The position numbers and the translations under genes are program-made. A DNA stretch of 64,000 nt from Owenweeksia hongkongensis DSM 17368 (GTDB lineage Bacteria; Bacteroidota; Bacteroidia; Flavobacteriales; Schleiferiaceae). Location: positions 186,001-250,000 of the forward strand of contig NC_016599.1 of assembly GCF_000236705.1 (NCBI RefSeq), in the 5' to 3' direction. Each line of letters opens with the position of its first letter. The stretch's first letter is position 1. Positions 41,441 to 50,196 of the stretch are shown here, one piece after another. The notes below the pieces were generated by a model, which did no database searches, had not been told where the DNA came from, and was given only the letters and a program-made list of their open reading frames with translations.

Positions 41441-42631
41441 TTATTCAAGCAATTTGCTGGCTTCAGATATTGATATCCTATTACCATCCGCCAAAGCTAC
41501 AACAAAGGCATCCTTAAAGCCTGCATCCTTCATCTTCATTTTTAATGCTTCTGCTGTTTTTAAATTGGTGGTTTGCCCCACAATGTACTTGTAGAGCCCT
41601 CCATCTTCATAAAAACGTACACCTTCCACACCTTTAAAATTTTGAGGAATAAGTTCTTTTTTGATACCACTTGTAGCAAGTTGCACGCAGTAGTAAACCT
41701 CTTTTGTATCAACTTGTTTAATAGTAGGTTCAGAAGAAGGAGTTTTTTCTACCGATTTGTTTTCCGTTCCTATTTTTGGCTGAACAGGAGTAGGGGTAGG
41801 TTTTGTTTGTACTGGTGGGGTAGCTGGGGCTATCTCAAGGTGAAATTGTTCACGCTCTTCTTTATATTCTTTAAAAGCACGATAAATAGCACTGGCCATA
41901 TAGGATTGACCCTTTTCAGAATTTAAAAAATCTTCTTCGGTAGGGTTGGTTAAAAAACCAAGTTCGATAAGCACGGATGGCATCACCGCCATTTTGGTAA
42001 CCATAAGCGGTTGTTGTTTTACGCCACGGTCTTTACGACCTACTCGGGTTCTAAATTGATCCTGTACTTTTTGTGCAAAGGTTACGCTTTGGAGCATAAA
42101 AGCTCCTTGGTAAACGCTAAAAGCTATATAACTGCTAGGATTGTTCGGGTCAAAGCCCTCGTATTTTTCTTCGTAATTTTCTTCTAAATAAATTACAGAG
42201 TTTTCACGCATAGCTACCCGTAAATTATCATCGTCATGATTTTGCCCCATTACTAAAGATGTAGCCCCTGACACTGATGATTTGGTAAAGGCATCACAAT
42301 GAATGGATATAAATAAGTCGGCCTCGGCTCGGTTGGCTATTTTAGCACGTTCCTGCAAGTCAACGAATACATCAGTACTACGGGTGTAAATCACTGTTAC
42401 ATCCTTAAAGTTTTCTTGAATATAGCCTCCAACTTTTAGTGCAACAAGTAGAGCTATGTCCTTTTCTGTGGTTTTATATCGTCTTGTGCCAAGGTTTCCT
42501 GGGTCATGGCCACCATGGCCGGCATCTATTACTACGGTATGCACGCCTTCTTTTTGAGAGGGTTGTGCATAGGCTGTGATGCCCGTCAACATTAGGGCCG
42601 AAAGTATTATAAATACTATACTTTTCTTCAA
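41441..42631 (-). CDS. N-acetylmuramoyl-L-alanine amidase with C-terminal SPOR-like domain
   Basis: The 396-residue exported protein has a signal peptide and an amidase_3 domain: zinc-ligand segment IDAGHGGHDPG, FISIHCDAF and the catalytic-Glu block PSVLIELGFLTN. A Pro/Thr-rich linker (about 270-305) leads to a SPOR-like domain (YYCVQLATSG to the end) that should bind denuded peptidoglycan at the division site. It cleaves the amide bond between muramic acid and stem peptide. It is the first gene of the envelope operon and is divergent from lptD. Confidence 0.93.
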   Translation of the reverse strand: MKKSIVFIILSALMLTGITAYAQPSQKEGVHTVVIDAGHGGHDPGNLGTRRYKTTEKDIALLVALKVGGYIQENFKDVTVIYTRSTDVFVDLQERAKIANRAEADLFISIHCDAFTKSSVSGATSLVMGQNHDDDNLRVAMRENSVIYLEENYEEKYEGFDPNNPSSYIAFSVYQGAFMLQSVTFAQKVQDQFRTRVGRKDRGVKQQPLMVTKMAVMPSVLIELGFLTNPTEEDFLNSEKGQSYMASAIYRAFKEYKEEREQFHLEIAPATPPVQTKPTPTPVQPKIGTENKSVEKTPSSEPTIKQVDTKEVYYCVQLATSGIKKELIPQNFKGVEGVRFYEDGGLYKYIVGQTTNLKTAEALKMKMKDAGFKDAFVVALADGNRISISEASKLLE

Positions 42632-42688
42632 TGGACTGATTTTTGATTAGCTTTGGCCACTCAAACTGGGAGCCAAAAAATTAAGAAG

Positions 42689-42696
42689 CAAAGGTA
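42689..42696 (-). promoter_or_regulatory. -7 promoter box of the amidase operon
   Basis: The minus strand reads TACCTTTG, an exact TAnnTTTG. It lies 58 bases upstream of the amidase ATG in the divergent intergenic region shared with lptD. A well-spaced -33 TTG is not obvious. Confidence 0.55.
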
Positions 42697-42705
42697 TAAG
42701 TCATC

Positions 42706-45438
42706 TTGAGCAAAAGGGTGCTAAAATTTATCATTTTATTAACGGTCATTGTTGGCTTTGTTGTGCCCTCCTTTGGTCAGGTAGTTCCGAGCGATAGTTT
42801 ACCGGCTATAGATTCGGTTGCACAAGCTTTGGATTCTACAACGGCCACGGGTGTTCTGGATTCTCTTTACCAGGATACTCCTGTCTCAAACAAGGTAAGG
42901 TTAAGCACTGATTCTATTTACAGCACGCCAGTTTCACGTCCTTCAGATGATGGAGGTTTCTTAACATCAAAGGTTGAATATACAGCTTCAGATAGTATTG
43001 TAGGTAGTCTAGATATTGGTGAAGCCTATTTGTATAATGAAGCTAAAGTGTCTTATGAAAATATGACAATTACAGCCGGCTACATTCAAATAAACTTCGA
43101 TAATAGTGAGGTGTACGCCACAGGTTTACGCGACACTTCGGGTGCAGTAGTTCAAAAACCCATTTTTATAGAAGGGGGAAAGTCGTACAGAGCCGATACC
43201 ATGCGTTATAATTTTGATTCTAAAAAGGCAAAAATTAAGCGTGTGATCACTAAAGAGGGTGAAGGCTTTTTACATGGTGAGGATGTTAAGAAAATTAATG
43301 ACAATGTATTTTATGTAAAAAATGCAGCCTACACCACATGCAGTCATGAACATCCACATTTTGAAATTAAAACCAACAAAGCAAAGGTAGTAGCGGGAGA
43401 TAAAATTATTACCCGGTTTGCATACCTCGAAGTTTTGGACGTACCTACCCCGTTGATTGTTCCGTTTGGATTTTTTCCAACCACCGAAACTCGAAAGTCT
43501 GGGATAATAATTCCTGCATATGGGCGAAACTTAAACCGTGGATACTTTCTTACCAATGGTGGATATTATTGGGCCATAAACGATTATTTGGATCTTACTC
43601 TTACAGGAGATGCCTATAGCCAAGGGGGATGGGGGTTAAATGGGCGAACCAATTATCGTAAGCGCTATAAATACTCGGGTAATTTTGGAATGAGTTACAG
43701 CAAGGTAAGGTATGGAAGAGAGGAGTTTCTGGATTACGGGAGCCAGTTTTTTGCCGATAATTCTCAGTTTGCTGTAAACTGGAGTCATCAGCAAGATGCC
43801 AAGGCTAATCCAAGTTTGCGCTTTTCCGCTAATGTAAACTTGAGTTCGGCTAATTATTTCAAACTAAATAGTACGGATAGAGACGAGGTGCTTCAAAATA
43901 CAGCCAATTCAAGTATTAGTTTAAATAAAAGCTGGGTTGGTAAGCCTTATAACCTTACAGCTACATTAAATCATTCTCAAAATAATACTACCAATGATAT
44001 GACGGTAACCTTGCCGGATGTAAACTTTTCGGTAAACCGTCAATTTCCTTTCAAGCGAAAAAATGCTGTAGGTAGTAAAAAGTGGTTTGAAGAAATTGGG
44101 TATTCTTATAACGTGACAGGGAAAAACGAAATCCGTACTAAAATGGGTAAGCCATTTTTTACTGAAACTGTATTTGCTGATAGTGCTCGTAATGGTGTTC
44201 GCCACAGTATTCCTATTAGTGCCAACTACAAGGTGTTTAAAAACTTTGTATTGAACCCAAGTATTAATTATACGGAGCGCTGGTATTTTGAGCGTTCAGA
44301 ATGGGGGTTTGTAGACTCAATCGATGGAAGAGCTGTGAATCAGGCACGGGTGGTTGATACGACAAAAGGTTTTTATGGTGTACGTGACTTTAGTGTGAAT
44401 GCCAACTTAAGTACCAAACTATATGGACAATGGAATTATAAAGGATTTGTAAAAGCCATAAGGCATGTGATGACACCTACAGTAGGGCTTTCCTATCGCC
44501 CTGATTTTTCTACAGAATTTTGGGGATATTATCAGGATGTACAGGTAGATACTTTAGGGAATACTGAAAGGAGAAACATGTACAATTATGGGCTTTATGG
44601 ATCTGCTGGTGAGGGGGTGCAGGGTAATGTAAACTTCTCTTTGCTCAATACATTGGAATCTAAAATTCGCGATAAGCAAGATAGTACTGGAGCTAAAAAA
44701 GTGAAGATTTTGGAGAGACTAAGTTTGACTACATCCTATAATGTAGCTGCTGAAGAGTTTAAATGGTCCAATGTGAATCTTACCATGTCTTCTTCGATCT
44801 TTAAAGGTTTGATATCTCTAAACTATTCGGCTGTTTTTGATCTCTATGGCTATGATGAAATAGAGGGGCAACGAGTAAATGAATTTGCTATTGATGTAAA
44901 TGGTAAGCTATTGCGTACTACTAGCCAGCGTTTTACAACAGGAATTAATTTGGATCAAAGTAGGTTTAGCAAAAAGGAAAATAGCCAGAAAAGTGATGAG
45001 GATAAGCAGTCGCAAGGACCGCTTGCAGACCCTGGTTTTGCCAATGATTTGGGAATTACGGCAGGGGATATAAATTACTACAATACCCGCCAAAGAGTGG
45101 ATTTTTCTTTGCCTTGGTCGGCAAATGTTAATTACAACCTTACTAAAAGTTATAATGGCTTGGATGCTGTGGTTCGTCAATCGGCAGACATGAATGCCAA
45201 CTTTGAAATAACTAAAAACTGGAGAGCAGGGATGAGCACTGGTTATGATATTGAAGCCAAAGATTTTACCTACACCTCTTTTGATTTTTATCGAAACCTT
45301 CATTGCTGGGAAATCCGTTGCTCATGGGTTCCATTTGGCTTGCAGCAATCTTATACCATTGGTATAAATGTAAAAGCACAAACGCTGAAAGACTTGAAGC
45401 TAGAGCGTGTAAGAGGAATTGGAGATTTTGAACGTTAA
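42706..45438 (+). CDS. lptD: LptD-like LPS-assembly outer-membrane protein
   Basis: The 910-residue protein has a signal peptide (about 1-25) and an OstA-like N-terminal domain (about 80-240; NEAKVSYENMTITAGYIQINF). A long C-terminal beta-barrel region contains many aromatic strand ends, as in LptD of Bacteroidota. It would insert LPS into the outer leaflet with LptE. The apparent start is TTG at 42706, with a GTG at 42718 as alternative. Its TAA interlocks with the stop of the convergent trpG/pabA gene. The conserved lptD Cys pairs are not obvious to me. Confidence 0.85.
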   Translation: MSKRVLKFIILLTVIVGFVVPSFGQVVPSDSLPAIDSVAQALDSTTATGVLDSLYQDTPVSNKVRLSTDSIYSTPVSRPSDDGGFLTSKVEYTASDSIVGSLDIGEAYLYNEAKVSYENMTITAGYIQINFDNSEVYATGLRDTSGAVVQKPIFIEGGKSYRADTMRYNFDSKKAKIKRVITKEGEGFLHGEDVKKINDNVFYVKNAAYTTCSHEHPHFEIKTNKAKVVAGDKIITRFAYLEVLDVPTPLIVPFGFFPTTETRKSGIIIPAYGRNLNRGYFLTNGGYYWAINDYLDLTLTGDAYSQGGWGLNGRTNYRKRYKYSGNFGMSYSKVRYGREEFLDYGSQFFADNSQFAVNWSHQQDAKANPSLRFSANVNLSSANYFKLNSTDRDEVLQNTANSSISLNKSWVGKPYNLTATLNHSQNNTTNDMTVTLPDVNFSVNRQFPFKRKNAVGSKKWFEEIGYSYNVTGKNEIRTKMGKPFFTETVFADSARNGVRHSIPISANYKVFKNFVLNPSINYTERWYFERSEWGFVDSIDGRAVNQARVVDTTKGFYGVRDFSVNANLSTKLYGQWNYKGFVKAIRHVMTPTVGLSYRPDFSTEFWGYYQDVQVDTLGNTERRNMYNYGLYGSAGEGVQGNVNFSLLNTLESKIRDKQDSTGAKKVKILERLSLTTSYNVAAEEFKWSNVNLTMSSSIFKGLISLNYSAVFDLYGYDEIEGQRVNEFAIDVNGKLLRTTSQRFTTGINLDQSRFSKKENSQKSDEDKQSQGPLADPGFANDLGITAGDINYYNTRQRVDFSLPWSANVNYNLTKSYNGLDAVVRQSADMNANFEITKNWRAGMSTGYDIEAKDFTYTSFDFYRNLHCWEIRCSWVPFGLQQSYTIGINVKAQTLKDLKLERVRGIGDFER

Positions 45439-45998
45439 GATTCCAACCAGTTTTTTATAATCTGAAGGCCACCCTCGGTCATAATCGATTCCGGGTGAAA
45501 CTGCACTCCGCACACAGCGTATTTATGATGCTCTAAACTCATCACAGTTCCCATTTCCGATTTTGAAGTAATAACTAATTCCTCTGGAAGGGATTTTTCG
45601 TCAATGGCCCATGAGTGGTAAAGTCCCACTTTAAATTCTGAGGGTAAATCCTTTAATAGTTTGGAAGGTGTTGTTTGTTTCACATTTCGGAAAATACCAT
45701 GAGCTACTAACTGTTGATTATATAGTTTTCCCCCAAAAAATTCGGCTATAGCCTGACAGCCCAAGCAAACCCCAAATATGTTTTTTGTTTTATGATACTT
45801 TTCTAAAACCATCATTGTAATGCCAGCAGCTACTGGTAACCCTGGTCCTGGGGAAATAATGATGTGCGAAAATTCATCAACTTCCTCTAAAGAAATTTCA
45901 TCGTTGCGTTTTACCACCACATCATCACATAGCTGATCTACATAGTGGAAAAGATTGTAGGTAAACGAATCGTAATTGTCGAGTATCAGAACTTTCAC
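45435..45998 (-). CDS. Anthranilate / aminodeoxychorismate synthase glutaminase component
   Basis: The 187-residue protein is a class I glutamine amidotransferase. It starts KVLILDNYDSFTYNL, with the nucleophile in FGVCLGCQAIAEFFGG and the His-Glu pair in VQFHPESIMT. It supplies ammonia from glutamine to chorismate for tryptophan or folate synthesis. The best start is the GTG at 45998; the longer frame adds 24 residues with no family similarity. The chorismate-binding partner (trpE/pabB) is not in the window, so trpG and pabA cannot be separated. It is convergent with lptD and shares four bases. Confidence 0.88.
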   Translation of the reverse strand: MKVLILDNYDSFTYNLFHYVDQLCDDVVVKRNDEISLEEVDEFSHIIISPGPGLPVAAGITMMVLEKYHKTKNIFGVCLGCQAIAEFFGGKLYNQQLVAHGIFRNVKQTTPSKLLKDLPSEFKVGLYHSWAIDEKSLPEELVITSKSEMGTVMSLEHHKYAVCGVQFHPESIMTEGGLQIIKNWLES

Positions 45999-46071
45999 AA
46001 GTAAAATGCTTCTTTTGGTGGCGGCTGCAAATAGAAGAAATTGCTTTGAATTATTAAGAAAATAATACAAG

Positions 46072-46101
46072 TGTACAGGATGCTGTACTTTTGTATCTTT
46101 G
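46072..46101 (+). promoter_or_regulatory. YefM-YoeB operator and promoter, second module
   Basis: TGTACA (46072-46077) and TGTACT (46084-46089) are 12 bp apart centre to centre, the same geometry as in the first module. TATCTTTG (46094-46101) is an exact -7 box directly downstream, 16 bases before the antitoxin ATG. Confidence 0.8.
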
Positions 46102-46117
46102 TGAAAATAATTATACC

Positions 46118-46369
46118 ATGGAAGTGACCAATCTTACAGACTTTAGGAGAAACATGAAGAGCTATTTTGAACGGGTTTTCAATTTACGAGTGCCCTTATT
46201 TATAAGTAGGCCCAAGGGTGAAGATATGGTGCTGATGAGCAAAAGTGATTATGAAAGTATGCAGGAAACTTTTTATCTACTGAAAAGTCCAAAGAATGCA
46301 GACAGGTTGTTAGCCGCCATTGAAGAAGACAAGCAGGGAGAAGCCACAGTCCATGATTTACAAGAATAA
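46118..46369 (+). CDS. yefM: YefM/Phd-family antitoxin, second module
   Basis: The 83-residue antitoxin starts MEVTNLTDFRRNMKSYFERV at the ATG at 46118; the longer frame overlaps the promoter and is rejected. The Phd/YefM N-terminal fold (PKGEDMVLMSKSDYESMQ) and acidic C-terminal tail are present. It is directly followed by the toxin: its TAA is adjacent to the toxin ATG. Autoregulation through the upstream TGTACA pair is inferred. Confidence 0.9.
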   Translation: MEVTNLTDFRRNMKSYFERVFNLRVPLFISRPKGEDMVLMSKSDYESMQETFYLLKSPKNADRLLAAIEEDKQGEATVHDLQE

Positions 46370-46624
46370 ATGAAGGTTGCGTTCCTTAATCAAGCGTGGG
46401 AAGATTATACCTATTGGCAAAAGCATGACAAAAGAATGCTCAGGAAAATTAATGAGCTCTTGAAGGATATTTATCGCTCTCCATTTGAAGGTATTGGAAA
46501 TCCCGAACCTCTAAAGCACGACCTTTCTGGTTATTGGTCTCGAAGAATAAATTTGGAACATCGCTTGGTGTATAGAATGAATGACGATGAAATCCGAGTT
46601 GTACAGTGCAGGTATCACTATTAA
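46370..46624 (+). CDS. yoeB: YoeB-family mRNA interferase toxin, second module
   Basis: The 84-residue toxin has all catalytic residues of YoeB at the classical positions: Glu46, Arg65, His83 and Tyr84. Conserved blocks are QAWEDYTYWQ, NPEPLKHDLSG and YWSRRINLEHRLVY. It is homologous to, but clearly diverged from, the toxin at 15412. It was probably acquired or duplicated long ago rather than copied recently. It follows the antitoxin with no gap. Confidence 0.93.
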   Translation: MKVAFLNQAWEDYTYWQKHDKRMLRKINELLKDIYRSPFEGIGNPEPLKHDLSGYWSRRINLEHRLVYRMNDDEIRVVQCRYHY

Positions 46625-46690
46625 AATGTTGAATATCGATCGGGATATTTACCTAATTCATACTTACATTGAGTCAAAATAAAATCGATA

Positions 46691-47068
46691 ATGAAAAAGA
46701 TAATTACCTCTACCAAAGCCCCAACTCCCATTGGCCCATATAATCAAGCCGTTTTGGCAAATGGTACTCTTTATATTTCCGGGCAAATAGCATTAAACCC
46801 TGAAACGGGAGAGCTTATGGATAACACTATTCAGGAGGAAACCGAGTGGGTAATGAAGCACTTGGGGAGTATTTTGGCTGAAGCTGGAATGGATTATTCC
46901 AACCTAGTAAAGTGCAGCATTTTTATAAAAGACATGGGGCAGTTTGCACAAATTAATGAAGTATATGCAAAGTACTTTAAGGCCGATCCACCAGCCAGAG
47001 AAACTGTAGAAGTAGCTTGCTTGCCCAAAAACGTAAATGTTGAGATTTCGGGGATTGCCGTGAAATAA
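46691..47068 (+). CDS. ridA: RidA family enamine/imine deaminase
   Basis: The 125-residue protein shows the RidA signature: STKAPTPIGPYNQAV, NGTLYISGQIALNPETG, and the end block PPARETVEVACLPKNVNVEI with the active-site Arg. RidA hydrolyses reactive enamines such as 2-aminoacrylate made by PLP enzymes. The length is normal, and it is cytosolic and trimeric in known members. It lies alone after the toxin-antitoxin module. Confidence 0.94.
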   Translation: MKKIITSTKAPTPIGPYNQAVLANGTLYISGQIALNPETGELMDNTIQEETEWVMKHLGSILAEAGMDYSNLVKCSIFIKDMGQFAQINEVYAKYFKADPPARETVEVACLPKNVNVEISGIAVK

Positions 47069-47230
47069 TAATCACCGTTTAATTGTTTGTTTGGACGCTA
47101 AGGTTTAAGTGAAGATTTTCTGCATGCACTGACTAGCATTAGGTGTAAGCCTACTATTTATTTCTTGTAAGATTTTATGCATAAAGTTTAATCTAAAAAT
47201 GTACTTCTTTGTAAGTGATAAATTTTGGAA

Positions 47231-50083
47231 ATGAGAGGTAGATACAATAAGCATGCGCTAATAGCAGGAGGTGTGGTTGCCCTTTGTGGGGGCACAGTAA
47301 TGGTTGGATGGCTTACCCGGACAGACATTTTATTAAGCCTTATTCCTAATCTTGAAACTATGAAGTGGAATACGGCTGTTGGTTTTGTTCTGGCAGGAAT
47401 TATCTTATGTCTACAATCATTTTCTTTTTCCAAGCGCAGTGTAGTTATAAAGAGTTTATCTATTCTTCTAGTTCTTTTTGGTGCTTTGCACATTTATCAA
47501 GGTTTGTATGAAACCAATTTGGGTATTGACGAACTATTTGTGGAAGATTATATAGCAAGAAGTAAAGGAGGTATTTATCCTGGAAGAATGTCCATTAGTA
47601 CGGCATTTTGCTTCTTTTTATTAGGCTTGGCTCAATTGTGTTTTTTTTATAAAAATAAACTTTGCCCGTTTGTTAGTTCCTTTTTTAATCATGTGGTAAT
47701 ATTTGTGGCATTGGTCTCAATTGTCGGCTATATGTATGAGATTCCAGCTTTTCATAAGCTTACATTTTTGGTTTCCATGGCTCTTCACACCTCCATTGGC
47801 TTTTTGGTGCTCGGTTTTTTCTTTCAGATGAACACACCACAATGGGGTTTGACCGCTTTATTTTTTGGTGATAAGGTTGGGCAAATAATGGCTCGAAATC
47901 TCTTTCCACTGCTTACCATATTGGTATTGTTTCTTGGTGTAGCTTGGGTTAATGCTCATCGCTTAGGGCTGATAAGCATGGAGTTTGGTATTAGTCTTTT
48001 TGTATTACTTTTTTTGGTGGTTGGTCTTTTTATGATTTGGTTTACAGCAACTTCTCTAAATAAAGTAGATAAAGGAAGGCGGAAAGCGGAAGCTGCCCTG
48101 AAAGAAGCAAACGCAAAACTTGAATTAAAAGTAATGCAAAGGACAGCTGCTCTTAGTGATATAAATACCGAACTTCAAAAGAGTAATGAAAGGAATAAAA
48201 TTTTTGTAAGTCAAGCCCCCAATGCTATTGCAATGTTTGATACAGAGATGAAATACATTGCTGCTTCTGAGAAATGGTATGAGGATTATGATCTATTTGG
48301 AAAGGATATTATAGGTAAATCTCATTATGATATATTTCCTGAAATAGGTGACGATTGGAAAGAAATTCATACGAAATGCCAGCAGGGAGACGTAAACAAA
48401 TGTGATGAGGCTGGTTTTGAAAGAGAAGACGGGTCTATGCAGTGGATAAAATGGGAAGTTAGGCCATGGTACTCATCTCCAGATGACATTGGTGGAATCC
48501 TGATGTATACAGAAGATATTACCACACAAAAAATTAGAGAACAAGAAAAAAGACGTATCGAAGAGATATTGTCAAAAACCTCTGATATTGCCAGAATTGG
48601 GGTTTGGGATTTAGATTTAGCAGATAAAAAGGTTAACTGGGATAAGGTAACAAAGGAAATTCATGAGGTAGAAGAGGATTATGTACCGGAATTTAAAACC
48701 GCTATAGATTTTTATAAAGAAGGTAAAAGCAGAGATGCTATTAAATCCATGGTAGATCATACAGCAGAAACGGGTGCACCCTTTGATGCTGAGCTGGAGA
48801 TAACTACAGCCTCAGGAAGAAGCAAATGGATAAGGACAATTGGACAAGCTGAATATGACAAAGGAGAATGCATCAGGTTATATGGGCTTTTTCAGGATAT
48901 TGATCAAATAAAAAATGCTCAATATGCATTGGATAAGGTAAATCAGGAATTGACAGCTATTCTTGATTCCGGTACCAATGTTTCCATTATAAGTACCGAT
49001 CTTGATGGAGTCATAACTCATTTTAGCAAAGGGGCGGAGGCTTTACTTAGATACTCCATGGAAGAAATGGTGGGAATAACTACTCCAAATGTATTACACT
49101 GTGAAGAAGAGGTTCATGATCGCGGGATGGCATTATCAACAGAATATGGTAGAGATATTCGCGGTTTTGATGTGTTTACAGAGGCAGTGAAGCGTGGGGG
49201 GTATGAAAATAGGGAGTGGACATATATTTCAAAAGATGAGAGGCGCTTTCCTGTGCAGTTAGCTGTGACCGGAATAAGAGATAGTAACGGAAACTTAAAA
49301 GGCTATTTGGGGGTAGCCACGGATATATCCGAAATTAAGCAAAAGGAAGAACGACTTAAAGAGGCAAATGAAAACCTAGAGGCCTTGGCTGCAAGGCTCA
49401 CTAATCAAAACCGTCAGTTAGCCAATTTTGCTCAAATCACATCTCACAACCTAAGAGCACCAGTGAGCAACCTCTTGGCCTTACTTAATTTATACAATGA
49501 TTCTACCGATCAGGCGGATAGGGATATGTTAATAGAAAAGTTTGGTACAGTGATAACCCATCTTTTTGAAACCTTAAATGATTTAATGGAGGCACTCAAA
49601 ATTCAAGAGCAAACACCACAACAAACGGAGCAAGTAAGTTTTCAGAAGGTTTTTGATAAAACCTTGGAATTACTTTCAGGGCAAATTTTGGAACATCAAA
49701 TACAGGTAGATTTTGAATTTGATGAAGCTTCGGAGATAAGATATAATTCCGATTATATGGATAGCATTTTCCTAAACCTGATGTCCAATGCAATTAAGTA
49801 TAGATCTACCAACCGACAGGCTTGGATGTCTGTAAAAACCCTTCGAGATGAGGAAGGGAATATAGAGCTTCATGTAGAAGATAATGGTCTAGGAATAAAC
49901 ATGAAAAGACATGCAGAAAAATTATTCGGGTTGCATAAAACGTTTCATAGAAATCCTGATGCTAAAGGAGTGGGCCTATATCTTACGAAAACACAAATTG
50001 TAGCTATGGGGGGTAACATAAAGGCCTACAGTGAAATAGATAAGGGTACTAAGTTTGTAATCAAGTTTAATAAATCGAAATAA
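47231..50083 (+). CDS. Membrane PAS-domain sensor histidine kinase
   Basis: The 950-residue protein starts at the ATG at 47231; a TTG two codons upstream is less likely. About seven or eight membrane helices fill residues 10-280 as a possible sensory region. A short coiled coil and three PAS domains follow (about 315-430, 440-570, 580-700). The kinase core has the H-box ITSHNLRAPVSNLL with His739, the N-box LNLMSNAIKY, and the ATP-lid motifs VEDNGLGI and GVGLYLTKT. No receiver domain is attached and no response regulator is adjacent, so it is an orphan kinase. Ligand unknown. Confidence 0.9.
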   Translation: MRGRYNKHALIAGGVVALCGGTVMVGWLTRTDILLSLIPNLETMKWNTAVGFVLAGIILCLQSFSFSKRSVVIKSLSILLVLFGALHIYQGLYETNLGIDELFVEDYIARSKGGIYPGRMSISTAFCFFLLGLAQLCFFYKNKLCPFVSSFFNHVVIFVALVSIVGYMYEIPAFHKLTFLVSMALHTSIGFLVLGFFFQMNTPQWGLTALFFGDKVGQIMARNLFPLLTILVLFLGVAWVNAHRLGLISMEFGISLFVLLFLVVGLFMIWFTATSLNKVDKGRRKAEAALKEANAKLELKVMQRTAALSDINTELQKSNERNKIFVSQAPNAIAMFDTEMKYIAASEKWYEDYDLFGKDIIGKSHYDIFPEIGDDWKEIHTKCQQGDVNKCDEAGFEREDGSMQWIKWEVRPWYSSPDDIGGILMYTEDITTQKIREQEKRRIEEILSKTSDIARIGVWDLDLADKKVNWDKVTKEIHEVEEDYVPEFKTAIDFYKEGKSRDAIKSMVDHTAETGAPFDAELEITTASGRSKWIRTIGQAEYDKGECIRLYGLFQDIDQIKNAQYALDKVNQELTAILDSGTNVSIISTDLDGVITHFSKGAEALLRYSMEEMVGITTPNVLHCEEEVHDRGMALSTEYGRDIRGFDVFTEAVKRGGYENREWTYISKDERRFPVQLAVTGIRDSNGNLKGYLGVATDISEIKQKEERLKEANENLEALAARLTNQNRQLANFAQITSHNLRAPVSNLLALLNLYNDSTDQADRDMLIEKFGTVITHLFETLNDLMEALKIQEQTPQQTEQVSFQKVFDKTLELLSGQILEHQIQVDFEFDEASEIRYNSDYMDSIFLNLMSNAIKYRSTNRQAWMSVKTLRDEEGNIELHVEDNGLGINMKRHAEKLFGLHKTFHRNPDAKGVGLYLTKTQIVAMGGNIKAYSEIDKGTKFVIKFNKSK

Positions 50084-50115
50084 GTAGTAAGCCTACCGAA
50101 GAGTGTCAGGATTCA

Positions 50116-50133
50116 TTAGGTTTCAAAACCTAA
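50116..50133. terminator. Small perfect hairpin after the histidine kinase (weak terminator candidate)
   Basis: TTAGGTTT (50116-50123) and AAACCTAA (50126-50133) pair with a two-base spacer. No T-run follows, so the role as terminator is uncertain. Confidence 0.35.
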
Positions 50134-50196
50134 GTCGCAATGCGAGTATATAAAATACCATCTACTTAACCCACATCACCTATTTTCGCCAGTTCT

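Noticed and set aside
46632-46649. Hairpin AATATC / GATATT after the second toxin gene
   Set aside because: AT-rich six-pair stem without a T-run; not convincing as a terminator.
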